A DNA stretch of 64,000 bases from Alviniconcha marisindica (taxonomy: Eukaryota > Mollusca > Gastropoda > Provannidae). The stretch lies in contig JABMCL010000899.1 in NCBI GenBank assembly GCA_018857735.1, forward strand, positions 72,001 to 136,000, written 5' to 3'. Shown in pieces: positions 33,341 to 46,300 of the stretch. Under the pieces are notes generated by a model. The model saw only the letters and a list, made by a program, of their open reading frames with translations, did not search any database and had not been told where the DNA came from. Position 1 is the first letter of the stretch; each line of letters starts with the position of its first letter. A program made the translations under genes and the position numbers.

Positions 33341-35881
33341 ATTGCGTGAAATGCACTCCCAAGTCGATTTAGCTTGGATTGTTTCTGGTGCATGGTACCA
33401 GCGACAGCTACCATTTAAATTATATCCCCATCAGTCTAATAGTTTTCAGAACAACAAACTCAACAATCCGGAGATTATTTTAACAGAAGGGCTGGATAAT
33501 GGAAATCAAATTAAAATGATATTGTTATTTTCACCCCCACCCCCCTCAAAAAAACAAACAAACAAAACACACACACAAACATAACTGCTGATAAAAGCTG
33601 TTTTGATATTCAATACAATCACTTGCAAATGTGTATGTAGTTGATTCAATGGAAACTCTGCAGTATCCCTTGCAGTAATAGAAATTATACTTGTAACATT
33701 GACTGTGGAATACATTTACTAGCCTATTTTGAAACTACAAGGAGGGGCAGATTATATTTCAGCAAGAATCAGCGGAATCCAAATTTCATATATGAAATCA
33801 ATTAAAAAAATAATGTTAACTGTTACATCAACACTGTATAACAGACACATTTTGCAAGTTAACTGAACTGAATCACCATCTTATTGCATCAGACCCAGAC
33901 TTCGGAAACCTGTGTTAAAATATTATACACATCAGACCACCACTTCTTGAAGTGCCACTTGCAGCAGAAACACACAAACCTGTATATGTTCACAAATAAA
34001 GGTCCAATCAAATCTGCAGCTAAACCAGCATACTATTTTAAGACTGAAAATGCCATACATAAGTGATACAGTACGGTCACCATAAAATGTTTTTAAAAAG
34101 CACTAAAAAACAACAACTTGAACTGTGAAGTACAATTATGAATCCAAATCAGGATAAATAATGAACTATGCAAGCTGTACAGTTACCAACAAACAAATCT
34201 TTTTCTCTTTGGTGTCAAATCTCCCTCTCTTCTTTCACACACACAAAATTATTCATATTTATGGAACAATTAAAACATGTCAACTCCTAAAAATTCTGCT
34301 CAGCAAAAACCAAACAGCAAGTACAAAACTAGGCATTACAATTAAAACTCACATTTTGAAATACATGCAGATGAAAAAGCTGTTTATAGATATTTAGACA
34401 CACATGCAGGCTGTACAATCAGCAATGATGTCACTGCACTGACTTTGCAGAACGCAAAAACAAGTGTTAACAGTAATACAAGGAGAACGCTAACAGCAAC
34501 AACAACAACAACGCAACCTAAAGCACAACAATTCATCTCCCCTCCTTCCCTCCAAGTTTACTTCCCACTTGATCTGACTGGTTGAAAAACTCAAGCATTT
34601 GCTTTTTTTGTTGTGAAATTCAATGTTGTTACTATTATACTAACCTATGTTAGAGTAAGTTTCTCAACATCTTCCAAAACAAAACTTCAACTGAAACCCG
34701 CCAACCCACCCGTTCTGTCCATATAGCACAATTATTATTGCAATTCAAAGACGAAAATGTAGCAGCAATGTGAATTTTAAAACCATCTTACTCAGTACAC
34801 ATATGCATGCATTTCGTAATATTATTTGCATCTAGGTTCTGACCCATTATTAAGAAAGAATGCACAGTGACAAACAGCGTCTCTCCTTGTCTGTAAGTGT
34901 AATTTGAAGTAACTGTTTACAATGGTGACACCAGTGCAGTGCAAACATAACATCATGACAAACCATCCATGATCAAACCACACCAGCTGCTCCCAATGGT
35001 AAATATAGATAACCGCAAATCAAGGAAAAGATCAAAACTGTCCTAACTTCCACACTGGACACTTTAAAAAAATCTGTAGGTGATGGGACATTTTAAAAGA
35101 CCAATGATTTCCAAGATTAAGATTGAGACAATACTAATCCACACACATAATTATACATATATACAGATACATTAATCACTGTCACTCGCATATATATATA
35201 TATATACAAACACCAAAGTTTAGCATAAACACTTGAGTAGTGAATACAGGTAAGATCTCAACATAACAAACGAAAAACTATTATCAACGATTCCTCGAAC
35301 TTCAAACACCTGTGCCCAGGCAGACAGTCACTCAACAGACATTCCACACCATCACACCAATTTTTTTTTTAAAATAAGGTTTGCCGCCTTGTGTGGCAAA
35401 ACACCAGCCAGCCATCAACAGAAAAACACAGACTGGTTTGACTCACCACCACCTGCATTGTGACTGGCAGTGTCACCATGAAGCAAGACCGTGGCCACTT
35501 ACCAACATGCAGTGCTCAACGTGGCAGGGGCCCGGTGAACGCATTACACACCGACAACTACAAGATCAAATCAAACTGTTGCTCCCAAATACGCCTCTAT
35601 ACTTTGAAAGTACAATGCGCATAACAACACTTACATGCTGGTGTAGACTGGCAACAGTGTATAAGCGGTACAGCACGATGCAGTTCGGGGCAGAAGAGTA
35701 ATATCATGTACACTACAACAAAGACAGGTTGTAGATCAGTCGTTGCTGGGGCTAGACAGCTGGGCATCTCCTGTCCGTCTCCGATCAGTTCCCAGCTCGT
35801 CCTTCTGGGTCTGTATTTGTTGTTAGCAGTCATTGGTAGCAGAGAAGAGCCACTAGATGTCTCCTTTTTTGTTGTTTCCAA

Positions 35882-35972
35882 AGACATGCCAGACTCCAGT
35901 TTGTGTGTGTGTGTGAGTGTGTAGTGTGTGTGTGAAGTGTGTGTGTGTAGTGTGTGTGTGTAGTGTGTGTGT
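35882..35972. repeat. GT-rich 16-bp-like repeat
   Basis: GTGTAGTGTGTGTGT repeated with single-base changes. Confidence 0.85.
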
Positions 35973-36299
35973 GCCTTTGCAACAAGCATACCACTTGCTT
36001 AGTTTCTGTTTAGGTGGGCGTTTCAGCGATGTACAGAGTGCTGCAATTCTGCTTGAAGCAGACAACCTACAAACCCTGCTCTGTGCTGCGTGTGTGTCTT
36101 AACCCCTTCCCTGCTGTTATGACACCACATGATGTCCACAGCCAAACACTTCCCTGTTCTGCCCGACTTGCAAAGTCCTGTTTGAATTCCGACGTGGAGG
36201 AGCAGTTTTCCACAGCAACGGTTTCTGGTGAGTCTGATGTGATGTATCTCTGGTAGTGTTCTCGGAGGAATGTTGCACGGACAGGAGAATGGCCACAAA

Positions 36300-36775
36300 C
36301 ATTCTGGTTGTGTTGCACTGCTTGGGTAGGACAGTCATTCTGCGCCACACTAGCATGCTAGCATGTCTGACACAGCATGCACAGGACAATTATTCTGTTA
36401 CCCTGCACCCGTCGGACAATCGTTCTGTGTTACACTGCATGCACAGGACAATTATTCTGATACACTGCACACTTCGGACAATCGTTCTGTGTTACACTGC
36501 ACACATTGGACAATCATTCTGCTACACTGCATGCACAGAACAGTTATTCTGCTACACTGCACACGTCGGACAATCATGCTGCGTGATACTGCATGCACAG
36601 GACAATTATCGTTACACTGCACACATAGAACAATCATTCCATTACACTGCTAGCACAGGACAGTTATTTGCTGCATTGCACACATAGTACCTATCATTCT
36701 GCACTACACTGCGTGCACAAGACAATCATTCTGTGTTACACCGTGTGTGTGGGACAATCATTGTTACACTGTTTG
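36300..36775. repeat. About 30-bp tandem repeat, alternating two unit types
   Basis: CACAGGACAATTATTCTG and CGGACAATCATTCTG separated by TTACACTGCA; roughly 15 units with two alternating variants (CATGCACAGGAC and CACGTCGGAC). Confidence 0.9.
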
Positions 36776-37283
36776 TCCTGGGACAGTCAACCACCAGTGC
36801 TCTGAACCACATTAATAAACCAAGAACCACTCTTTTGCCGTTTGACCAATTAATTCCCTTGGGACAACTCCGTTTTGTTTTACACAAAGAAGCCAAAGTC
36901 AGTCAGCAATGCTCTTCTCTTGAAAGGTCTAGCTTGTCCACAAGGACCAACCAGCCAGAGTTTGAAGTCGATATCATCAAGAAGATCAAAGTTTCAGGTA
37001 CAGGTGTTTTTGTTTTGTTTTTTTGTTTTGTCATCATCTACAGGTTGAAGGTCACACTCCGCCCTCAGCAGCTGGTCAGTTCAAAGGTCAAGTTGACTCT
37101 TAGTCCTCAGATGAGGGCCTGGGAGGCTCATTGGGTTTCGGAGCTGCACTCAAGTCACCACAGAGCTCGAGGAAGGCTGCTCTCGCTAATGATTGTGGAG
37201 CAATGTTTTGACAAAACATCAAGCCTTTCTTTTTGCCAGCTCTGTTCTCTCCAGCCTGCTCAGTGTGAAGGTGAAGGTCACTC

Positions 37284-37397
37284 TCAGAGGACAAGGGATC
37301 TGGGCTTGAAGGTCATGGCACACTGCTTTGCCAGCTCCGTCATCTCCAGCTGATCTGGAGTCTTTCCACATGCCACTGTCTCATACTTCTCGTCCAG
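37284..37397 (-). CDS. Myb: Myb exon 18, terminal coding exon
   Basis: Residues 678-714 and a TGA stop at 37284-37286. YETVACGKTPDQLEMTELAK is the conserved C-terminal box of animal Mybs (WKTVACGGTRDQ in B-Myb from memory), and the end FKPRSLVL matches the hydrophobic carboxyl end of the family. Acceptor TTAAAAG|CTG, phase 0. Confidence 0.94.
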   Translation of the reverse strand: MDEKYETVACGKTPDQLEMTELAKQCAMTFKPRSLVL

Positions 37398-40300
37398 CTT
37401 TTAACAGAGAAAGGACACTCTTAATCATCTCATGCAAGCTAATGCAAGAAAGAAAGATGAAAATAAAAACAACTTCATTTAAGCTTTTCATACTAGTTTC
37501 GCAAAGAAGAGCCCAAACACAACAAACCTTAGCCAAATTGAGAAATGCATAAATTATCTCCTTTAAATACACACCAAATTCATGACAAGTCATCCTGAGC
37601 ATCATTTTGTCCATGAAAAATCCTAACAGCTTAAAAAAAATGAACCAACAAAAACTTGCCAAGAACTGCATTGAGTAATTTGACCTTTTCAATAACCCTG
37701 TGATATAGGAGACGCCCCCCCCACACCCATCCTTCACTAAACCACCCCAGAAACAAAGGCAGATGATGAAGAAGACTAGATCAAATGAATAACAAAATGT
37801 CCCCTTTACCCGTAGCTTAGTTTCCAGCATGGGTCTGGTCGGGATGTCATCAAAGTGAATGCGCTTCATGGATTTCCTCTTGCGTTTGCTCTGCAGACAG
37901 ACAGACAGAAAACCTGTCAACAGACCTGAAACACACTCTTGTCAACAGGATGGAAACACACTCTTTTCAAAAGAACTGAAACACAATTAGCAAGAGAAAC
38001 ACCACAGGTAGATGGGCAACACCTACCCAAATCGCCAGGACAGCTATACATTTTCTGCTGTTTTGGGGGCAAAGCTCTTGTGACGCAAGAAGCAGGTTAC
38101 CTGCTTACCACGCAGAAAGAGAGAACCAGCACGGAGGGAGCAAAAACAACCTCCGTGTACTTACAGTGATTCCTATGGCTCCGGAGGCGGACTTGGGCAG
38201 AGCAAAGACCTCCTCCAGGACCTCCTCTGGCAGCGTGTCCTTGATAATGGAGGGCGGGGAGAAGAGAAGGCTGGAGTCGCCTGCTAGAGACTTGCTCTGG
38301 GGACACACAGGCACAGGAGGTCAGCGCCATCTTTTGACACTTTCAGCCAGAGGAGACAGCACCAAAAACAACAAGAGAAGGAGGATGGAAAGGGCAAGAA
38401 GCTTTCTTGCAAATGCAACTCTGCAAGAAAACGCAGCAAGCACGCCACACTCCAAGCCTTGCTTTCTGGCACCCTTCCTCCAAACTCTGCCACAATTGGT
38501 TACACTACTGAAGGAGCACTCCTTATCTCCTCACATCTGTTTACCAAATCGCCCCTATAAATCTCACAATGTCAGCACCCTGTGTAAAATCTGCAAAATT
38601 AGAGTACTAAGACTGGATTAAACACAGCATCAAAACATACAAACACCAGGCACAGTTATAGGACAAATGCAGCCCAGTATAATTTGAACTGTCTGCATGG
38701 ATACAAACTTACTGCTGTCTGAGCACAAACAAAAAGCTGACCGTTTTTGGAGACTTACGACATAACCAGTTATGGCAGTGGATGGAGCAAGGATGTTGCA
38801 AACAGATGATTGGAGTTTGGACGCACATAATGGAATCATTTACTGCACAGGGAACACCACCCCACCCTCAACCAACAGAAAGACAGCAGAAGCAAACAAC
38901 AAAAGCATCAAATCAAATTAAATCATGTATATCAAACCAAACCAAACCAAACCAAACACCAACAATTCTGTCATGCCCACAGAAATTCTGCCTGAGACAA
39001 GGTAAGTAACTCCTGCTATTGGCATCCTTGATAATGTAATTTTAGTTCTCTTCAGTCAAGATAAAAACAAGACATAAAACAACAAAAACGATCAATTTAT
39101 CAATCAGCCTGGTTGGTCATATCTGAGGAAAACATATATGAATATCAAACATTACTTTGAAAAAACAAAACTGCCTCAAGGTCATCTTATCAACTGAACG
39201 TTTAGGATACTTTGAACTGAACATTTGGGATATTTTCACATCACAGAGAGTATGTTTTAGCATGATATGCTTACACTCACAACCAGTTTCAATCTTGAAT
39301 GACTTAGCATGCAAAAGTCTGACAGAAAGGGAAACAAATTCAGCTGAGGGAAGATTGTGAGAAAAACCACACTGCCTCCACTTGTCAATTGAAACTTGTG
39401 GTATTTTGTAAACACAATAATTATTTCAACGTAATACTCTTTACACCCCGTTTTGACTTTAAATGGTTCAACATGCATTTTAAGCTCAATCGTCGTGACC
39501 CTCCACAGCTCCATTTACTCACACTAGCCACTCTACCACCACCTTACCCTAAGAAGGCAGCCATAACTCCACCTTTGGAGACAAACACAACCATGAACCT
39601 TTAGAACAGAGTCGAGCGCATATGGGCTTTTCCAAGCGCATAGATACCATCTTGAGCTGAACTGAACTGAACTTTGGAAGAAATGCAAGCATGCTGATCA
39701 TATTCTCTGTCGTCATTAATAGTATCCAAACACACTAAAGTTTTTTTTTTTAAAGGGCTGATTTTTGTAGAACAATGTAAAACATCGACACATTTTCGGG
39801 ATAAAACTCCTTTTTTTCTAAGCAATGGACTAACAGGTGAACAATGATAGATGAAAAATAAACTGTCTATGTGTCCTGTTTCAGTTATTGCGGGACGCTC
39901 CAGCACCAAAAACCGGACAGGTAGACAATTTCCATTAATTATCCTCGTTTACCTGTCAAGTCTGCTGCTTGGGAAAAGGGGTTCGCCCCAAAAATTTGCA
40001 CAAGTTTTGTGGTGTCCCATCAAAATCAGCCTTCTTTTAACCTTTTGTTGATTTGGATCTTGTTTGAGAATGCTAGTGGTCAGTTTTGTTTCAGATTTTT
40101 TGGGGGGTCATCATTAATTACTAAGCACGCCCTACATGACATTTTATCCTCCTTTGCTGGCCTCACTGATACAAACTACACGGCATTCCATACACAGGAA
40201 ATATATACACATATATATATATATGATGCCCTGCAGACACTCACAGTCCTCACTGTAAATGTAACACAAGTTCATCAACAACCCTTGAACGAAAGAAGAT

Positions 40301-43300
40301 TAAACAGTGCACAATGAACGAATGCATGAACATCAAGTGGAAAGCTTCTCTTACTGGTGTTTCGGGCGAAAGCAGGAGGGATTTTTTCTCTTCCTCTATG
40401 GAGGCCCATCTGTTCTCCAGTGACTGCCGCACGCGCTTATGCTGAACGTGCTGTGGGTGAGAGGAAGAGGTGGGTGGGTGGTGTACGCAAAACATGAATG
40501 AACGAATAACACGATGAATGATTCACACCAAGCTGAACGCATGCAGAGAAAAGCCAAGCGCGTTGTGAAACATAAGCAGTAGCGTGTGCTGTGGGGTTTT
40601 GACACTAGACTCTTATCTTCACAGCTGCTTCCTGTCTGTGGAGGTTATCTCAGGGCAGGGGGTTCTGACACCCAGCTGTGATATCACTGCTGCTGGGATA
40701 AAGTGATCCCTGAGGTTATCTCGGGGCAGGGGATTCTGACACCTGACTGTGATATCACCGCTGCTGGGATAAAGTGATCCCTGAGGTTATCTCAGGGCAG
40801 GGAGTTTTGACACCTGTGTCATCACTGCTGCTGGGATAAAGTGATCCCTGAGGTTATCTCAGGGCAGGGAGTTTTGACACCTGACTGTGTCATCACTGCT
40901 GCTTCATGTCTGGTCCTCCATGGAGGTTATCGCAGGGCAGGGGGCAGGGGAGTTTGAGCCCAGCTGTGATCACTGCTGCTTCATGTTCAAGATAAAGTGA
41001 TCCCTGAGGTTATTTCAGGGCAGGGGATTCTGACACCCAGCTGTGATATCACTGCTGCTTCATGTTCAGGATAAAGTGATCCCTGAGGTTATTTCAGGGC
41101 AAGGGATTCTGACACCCAGCTGTGATATCACTGCTGCTTCATGTTCAGGATAAAGTGATCCCTGAGGTTATTTGAGGGCAGGGGATTCTGACACCCAGCT
41201 GTGATATCACTGCTGCTTCATGTTCAGGATAAAGTGATCCCTGAGGTTATTTGAGGGCAGGGGATTCTGACACCCAGCTGTGATATCACTGCTGCTTCAT
41301 GTTCAGGATAAAGTGATCCCTGAGGTTATTTGAGGGCAGGGGATTCTGACACCTAGCTGTGATATCACTGCTGCTTCATGTTCGGGATAAAGTGATCCCT
41401 GACGTTATTTCAGGGCAGGGGATTCTGACACCTGACTGTGATATCACTGCTGCTGGGATAAAGTGATCCCTGAGGTTATCTCGGGGCAGGGGATTCTGAC
41501 ACCTGACTGTGATATCACTGCTGCTGGAATAAAGTGATCCCTGAGGTTATCTCGGGGCAGGGGATTCTGACACCTGACTGTGATATCACTGCTGCTGGGA
41601 TAAAGTGATCCCTGAGGTTATCTCAGGGCAGGGGATTCTGACACCCAGCTGTGATATCACTGCTGCTTCATGTTCAGGATAAAGTGATCCCTGAGGTTAT
41701 TTGAGGGCAGGGGATTCTGACACCCAGCTGTGATATCACTGCTGCTTCATGTTTGGGATAAAGTGATCCCTGAGGTTATTTCAGGGCAGGGGATTCTGAC
41801 ACCTGACTGTGATATCACTGCTGCTGGGATAAAGTGATCCCTGAGGTTATCTCGGGGCAGGGGATTCTGACACCTGACTGTGATATCACTGCTGCTGGAA
41901 TAAAGTGATCCCTGAGGTTATCTCGGGGCAGGGGATTCTGACACCTGACTGTGATATCACTGCTGCTGGGATAAAGTGATCCCTGAGGTTATTTGAGGGC
42001 AGGGGATTCTGACACCCAGCTGTGATATCACTGCTGCTTCATGTTCAGGATAAAGTGATCCCTGAGGTTATTTGAGGGCAGGGGATTCTGACACCCAGCT
42101 GTGATATCACTGCTGCTTCATGTTCAGGATAAAGTGATCCCTGAGGTTATTTCAGGGCAGGGGATTCTGACACCCAGCTGTGATATCACTGCTGCTTCAT
42201 GTTCAGGATAAAGTGATCCCTGAGGTTATTTCAGGGCAGGGGATTCTGACACCCAGCTGTGATATCACTGCTGCTTCATGTTCAGGATAAAGTAATCCCT
42301 GAGGTTATTTCAGGGCAGGGGATTCTGACACCCAGCTGTGATATCACTGCTGCTTCATGTTCGGGATAAAGTGATCCCTGAGGTTATTTCAGGGCAGGGG
42401 ATTCTGACAGGGAGGGTTGATGAAGGGGAAGAGTTGTGTGATGTTTAATGTCTAGTCATCTACAAACGGTCACATCTGGGCAACACCAACTGACAATTCA
42501 TCAAATCACAAGGGTAATCTCAGGGTGGTGGGTTTCGATGAAAGGGGAAAAGTTGCATGGTGTTTAATGCCTCGCCAGCTGCAAAGTTAACATCTGGGTG
42601 ACACCAGTTCATCAAATCACGAGTGGAAAACCCGATTCATTCCAAAATGACACGGACAGAACTACCAGCAGTAGATGACACACACAAAGCTCTATTCTGA
42701 CCCACTCCAGGCTTGAAAGGCAGAGCCTCTGATAGTTCTTGGTTAATTAACATCTAGTTAATTAACAGTTAATATCTGTCTTACGTACCCTCCCACCCCC
42801 CTCCAGGGGATGAAAGAGAAGACATTTCAACAAAAGCACAATAAGGGTTCCAAATTCCCATTAGTGCAGTGGTCCATGACTGCTAAAACCGCCAGCGGGC
42901 CAGTATAATTCTCCCGTCCACTGGTCCAGCAGACCCGTAATTTTCTTTTTTCAGCCCATACCACAGAAAATAACATGTCTGCATCTCTGTGCCTACCACT
43001 GAGGAACATAACAAGCAAAGGGCAGTGACAGCACAGTCTGAAGTGACCAAACCAAACACACCACATCAGTCCAAACAACACAGAAAAAAACATTCTAAAA
43101 AACAGTCCCCATCTGTCTCTTTTCGGTGGTTTAGTCATTTCGGAGGACCAGTGAAAATCATGGGGGGACCAGTAAAGTTTGCGAGAGAGGACCAGTGAAC
43201 AGTTTGAGGGAATTTGTAGCCCTGACGATATGATATCCAAATCTAGCTGCAATAACAATGGTCTGAATCCACGTATTCGCCATATCCAGTCTCAGAGTTC

Positions 43301-46300
43301 AGAGGCAACTCACACAAGCACAATCAATCAATAATAAAATGATCACATGGAATTTACCCCCATTTCCTACAAATCAATCAATAATAAAACAACCACATGG
43401 AATTTACCCCCATTTCCTACAAATCAATCAATAATAAAACAACCACATGGAATTTATACCCCTTTCCTACAAAATCAATCAATAATAAAACAACCACATG
43501 GAATTTACCCCCATTTCCTACAAATCAATCAATAATAAAACAACCACATGGAATTTACACCCCTTTCCTACAAAATCAATTAATAATAAAACAACCACAT
43601 GGAATTTACACCCCTTTCCTACAAAATCAATTATAAAACAATCACATGGAATTCACCCCCCTTTCCTACAAAATCAATCAATAATAAAACAATCACAAGG
43701 AATTTAACCCAGTTGTCCGAATTGTAGGGGACATTGTGTATTGATGCATATGCTGGAGAGCAGTAACCCCCCCACAAAATATTCCTTCCCAGTACTGAAT
43801 GAACTTCTGATGAACACTTGACAAAAACATAATGGGTTCGTAAAATCCAGTCAATCTTAGAAACACTAACAGCTACAAATGGGCTGTGAACTGGAGACAA
43901 AATGCTGCTCTGCCATCTGTCTGCATGTCCTCAGTGTAAATGAACTGCATGCAACATGACTTTTCATTTCAGGCAAAGGGAATTGTCTCTCCAAAAGGAC
44001 AGCTGAAACAATCAGAATATGGGGTGGGGTCGGGGTGCAAATCTCCACTCATCTCATAGTCATACCACCAAGGTAGCAATTCACACTTTGGCCCACCATC
44101 ACATTGTCAATACTCTAAATTGCTGACTCTTTTTCATTGACAGGTGTTTTTGATTTTGATTTGAGTTGATTTTGTCGCAGATTTTTTTTTTTTATGTTGT
44201 TTTAAACTGCATGCAAGCAGCTTTCCAGCCAATTTCAGAGCCAATAAGCCGATGGTTCCCATGCCTGTTATTTGCACACTGTACGCACAGCAATGCACAA
44301 ACCATTCACCACATTTTAAGCACGGCTGTACAGGCTGTACGCACAGCAATGCGCAAACCATTCACAATATGTGAAGCACTGCAGTGCACACTGTACGTAC
44401 AACAATGTGCAAACCATTCGCCACATTTGAAGCGCTGCAGTGCACACTGTATGTACAGCAATGTGCAAACGGTTCAGCACATCTCACCCTGTACACACAG
44501 CAATGCTCAAACGACTATTCAGCACATCTGAAGCACTGTTGTACACACTGTACACACAGCGCCACATTTGAAACACTGCAGTGCACAATGTACGCACAGC
44601 AATGTGCAAAACAGTCGCCACATTTGAAACACTGCAGTGCACACTGTACGCACAGCAATGTGGGAACCCGTCGCCACATTTGAAACTGCAGTGCACACTG
44701 TTCGCACAGCAATGTGCAAACCCGTCACCACATTTGAAACACTGCAGTGCACACTGTACGCACAGCAATGTGCGAACCAGTCGCCACATTTGAAACACTG
44801 CAGCGCACACTGTACGCACAGCAATGTGCAAACCAGTCGCCACATGTGAAGCACTGCAGCACACATTGTACGAACAAACCATTCACCACATGTGAAGCAC
44901 TGCAGCATACATTGATTGCACAGCAATGCACAAACTGTTCACCACTGCCGTACAATGTGAGATTGTGCTCTAAGCTGTTACCAAAGCAAAGAAAGAAAAG
45001 GGTGAGGGGTAGAGGAAGGGGGAGGGATTAAGAAAAGAAGGTAATTCAAAAGAAAAAGAAAAAATGTTTGGACTGACCTCCTTGTTAGGTTTTCGTTTGG
45101 AGTGCCGTGTGTGCATGGAGGGCGTGACGCCACTGGACAGATCGGCCTCATAGCCTGTCTCGCAGTCCTTCAGCACCTCACCAAGGTCGTCCAGCTCACC
45201 AGGACTCTGTCAAACACAAAAGTCTTACCAATAAAAATTACTGTTTGGTGGCAGAGTTAGACCTTTACAACCGAAGCGCAGATTTCTGGATTAACAGTGA
45301 GTATCACTATCAGCCTTTTTGGAAAGTCTGTTACCATGGAATCATGCCAGGATTTAAAAAAAATTACACAGTGCAATTTGCACAACTATCAGTTAGCACA
45401 GAATCCAGACATATCAGCTTTTGGAAAGTCTGTTCCCATGGAATTATGCCAGGATATAAAACAAAAAACATTCCATAGTGCAATTTGAATGACAATCAGT
45501 TAGCACAGAATCCAGACAGAGTGACCATGACTAAAGCAATGAGGACCTAACACTCAGTATAAGCATTCAAAAAGTCTGTGAGTGTAACCATGGATAAAAA
45601 TAAAAGTTCCACAGTGCAATTTGGACAACCTGTTGACATAAAAAGCTGAGCTGCCACGACTAAAGCAGTCATCGCGCTTGGCATTTTTCAAACCGGTGTG
45701 ACATCTACAAGGTCATGAAAGTAGTTCACAGAAACTGGTCGGACAATCATTGTAACCGGTCAGAGACACTGCCATCTATTTATGCTATTACTAGAGTTCT
45801 ACTAGCACACACCCTGTTCCCTTCCCCGTCTAGAATGCACACACAAACACACATCCACACTCTCTATCTCTCTCTCACACAGGGCTGTGTTCATTTATTT
45901 ACAAATATTGAGAACTGGCCAAGCAAATAACAGAGCAGAGCTCCATTATTGGCCTTGACTGGTTCTCCAAAAAAAACACAGCGAGAGAGTGTATGTGTGG
46001 AGTGTGAGTCTCTGACCAGCTGCTGATTTTGTTTCCACCATTTTCTGATCGTAACTAGTAAAATACCAGGAATTACCGGTTAACGCAAACCTTGACTAAA
46101 ATAACTGGTTAACGCAAACCCTGACTAAAATAACAACCTAATACAGTAACAGTGAGCAAGGTCCCACAGTACATTATTTAATTTCGGCAACAACCGGCAA
46201 GTACGCAGGCACAGCTACTCCTGACTAAGGTGACAACCCACCCATTCCTTGGCTTTAGCGCGTCGCTCCACCTCGGCTAGCGCATGTTTGAAGGGAGTGG

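Larger units (their letters stand above)
31938..37283 (-). other. Myb: Putative Myb 3' untranslated region
   Basis: After the stop at 37284 no further coding exon is visible on the minus strand. AT-rich, mostly microsatellite-free sequence continues for over 5 kb. Reverse AATAAA hexamers are at 32487-32492 and 31938-31943 and could end the transcript. The extent is inferred; two minisatellites lie within it. Confidence 0.35.

Noticed and set aside
44484..44926. Cys/His-rich repeated frame that resembles a zinc-finger array
   Set aside because: It is the translation of the intronic 57-bp tandem array; the Cys and His spacing does not match any zinc finger and the frame shifts at indels.
43345..44935. 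CRISPR-like array
   Set aside because: Units are contiguous and there are no unique spacers; this is a eukaryotic intron with minisatellites.
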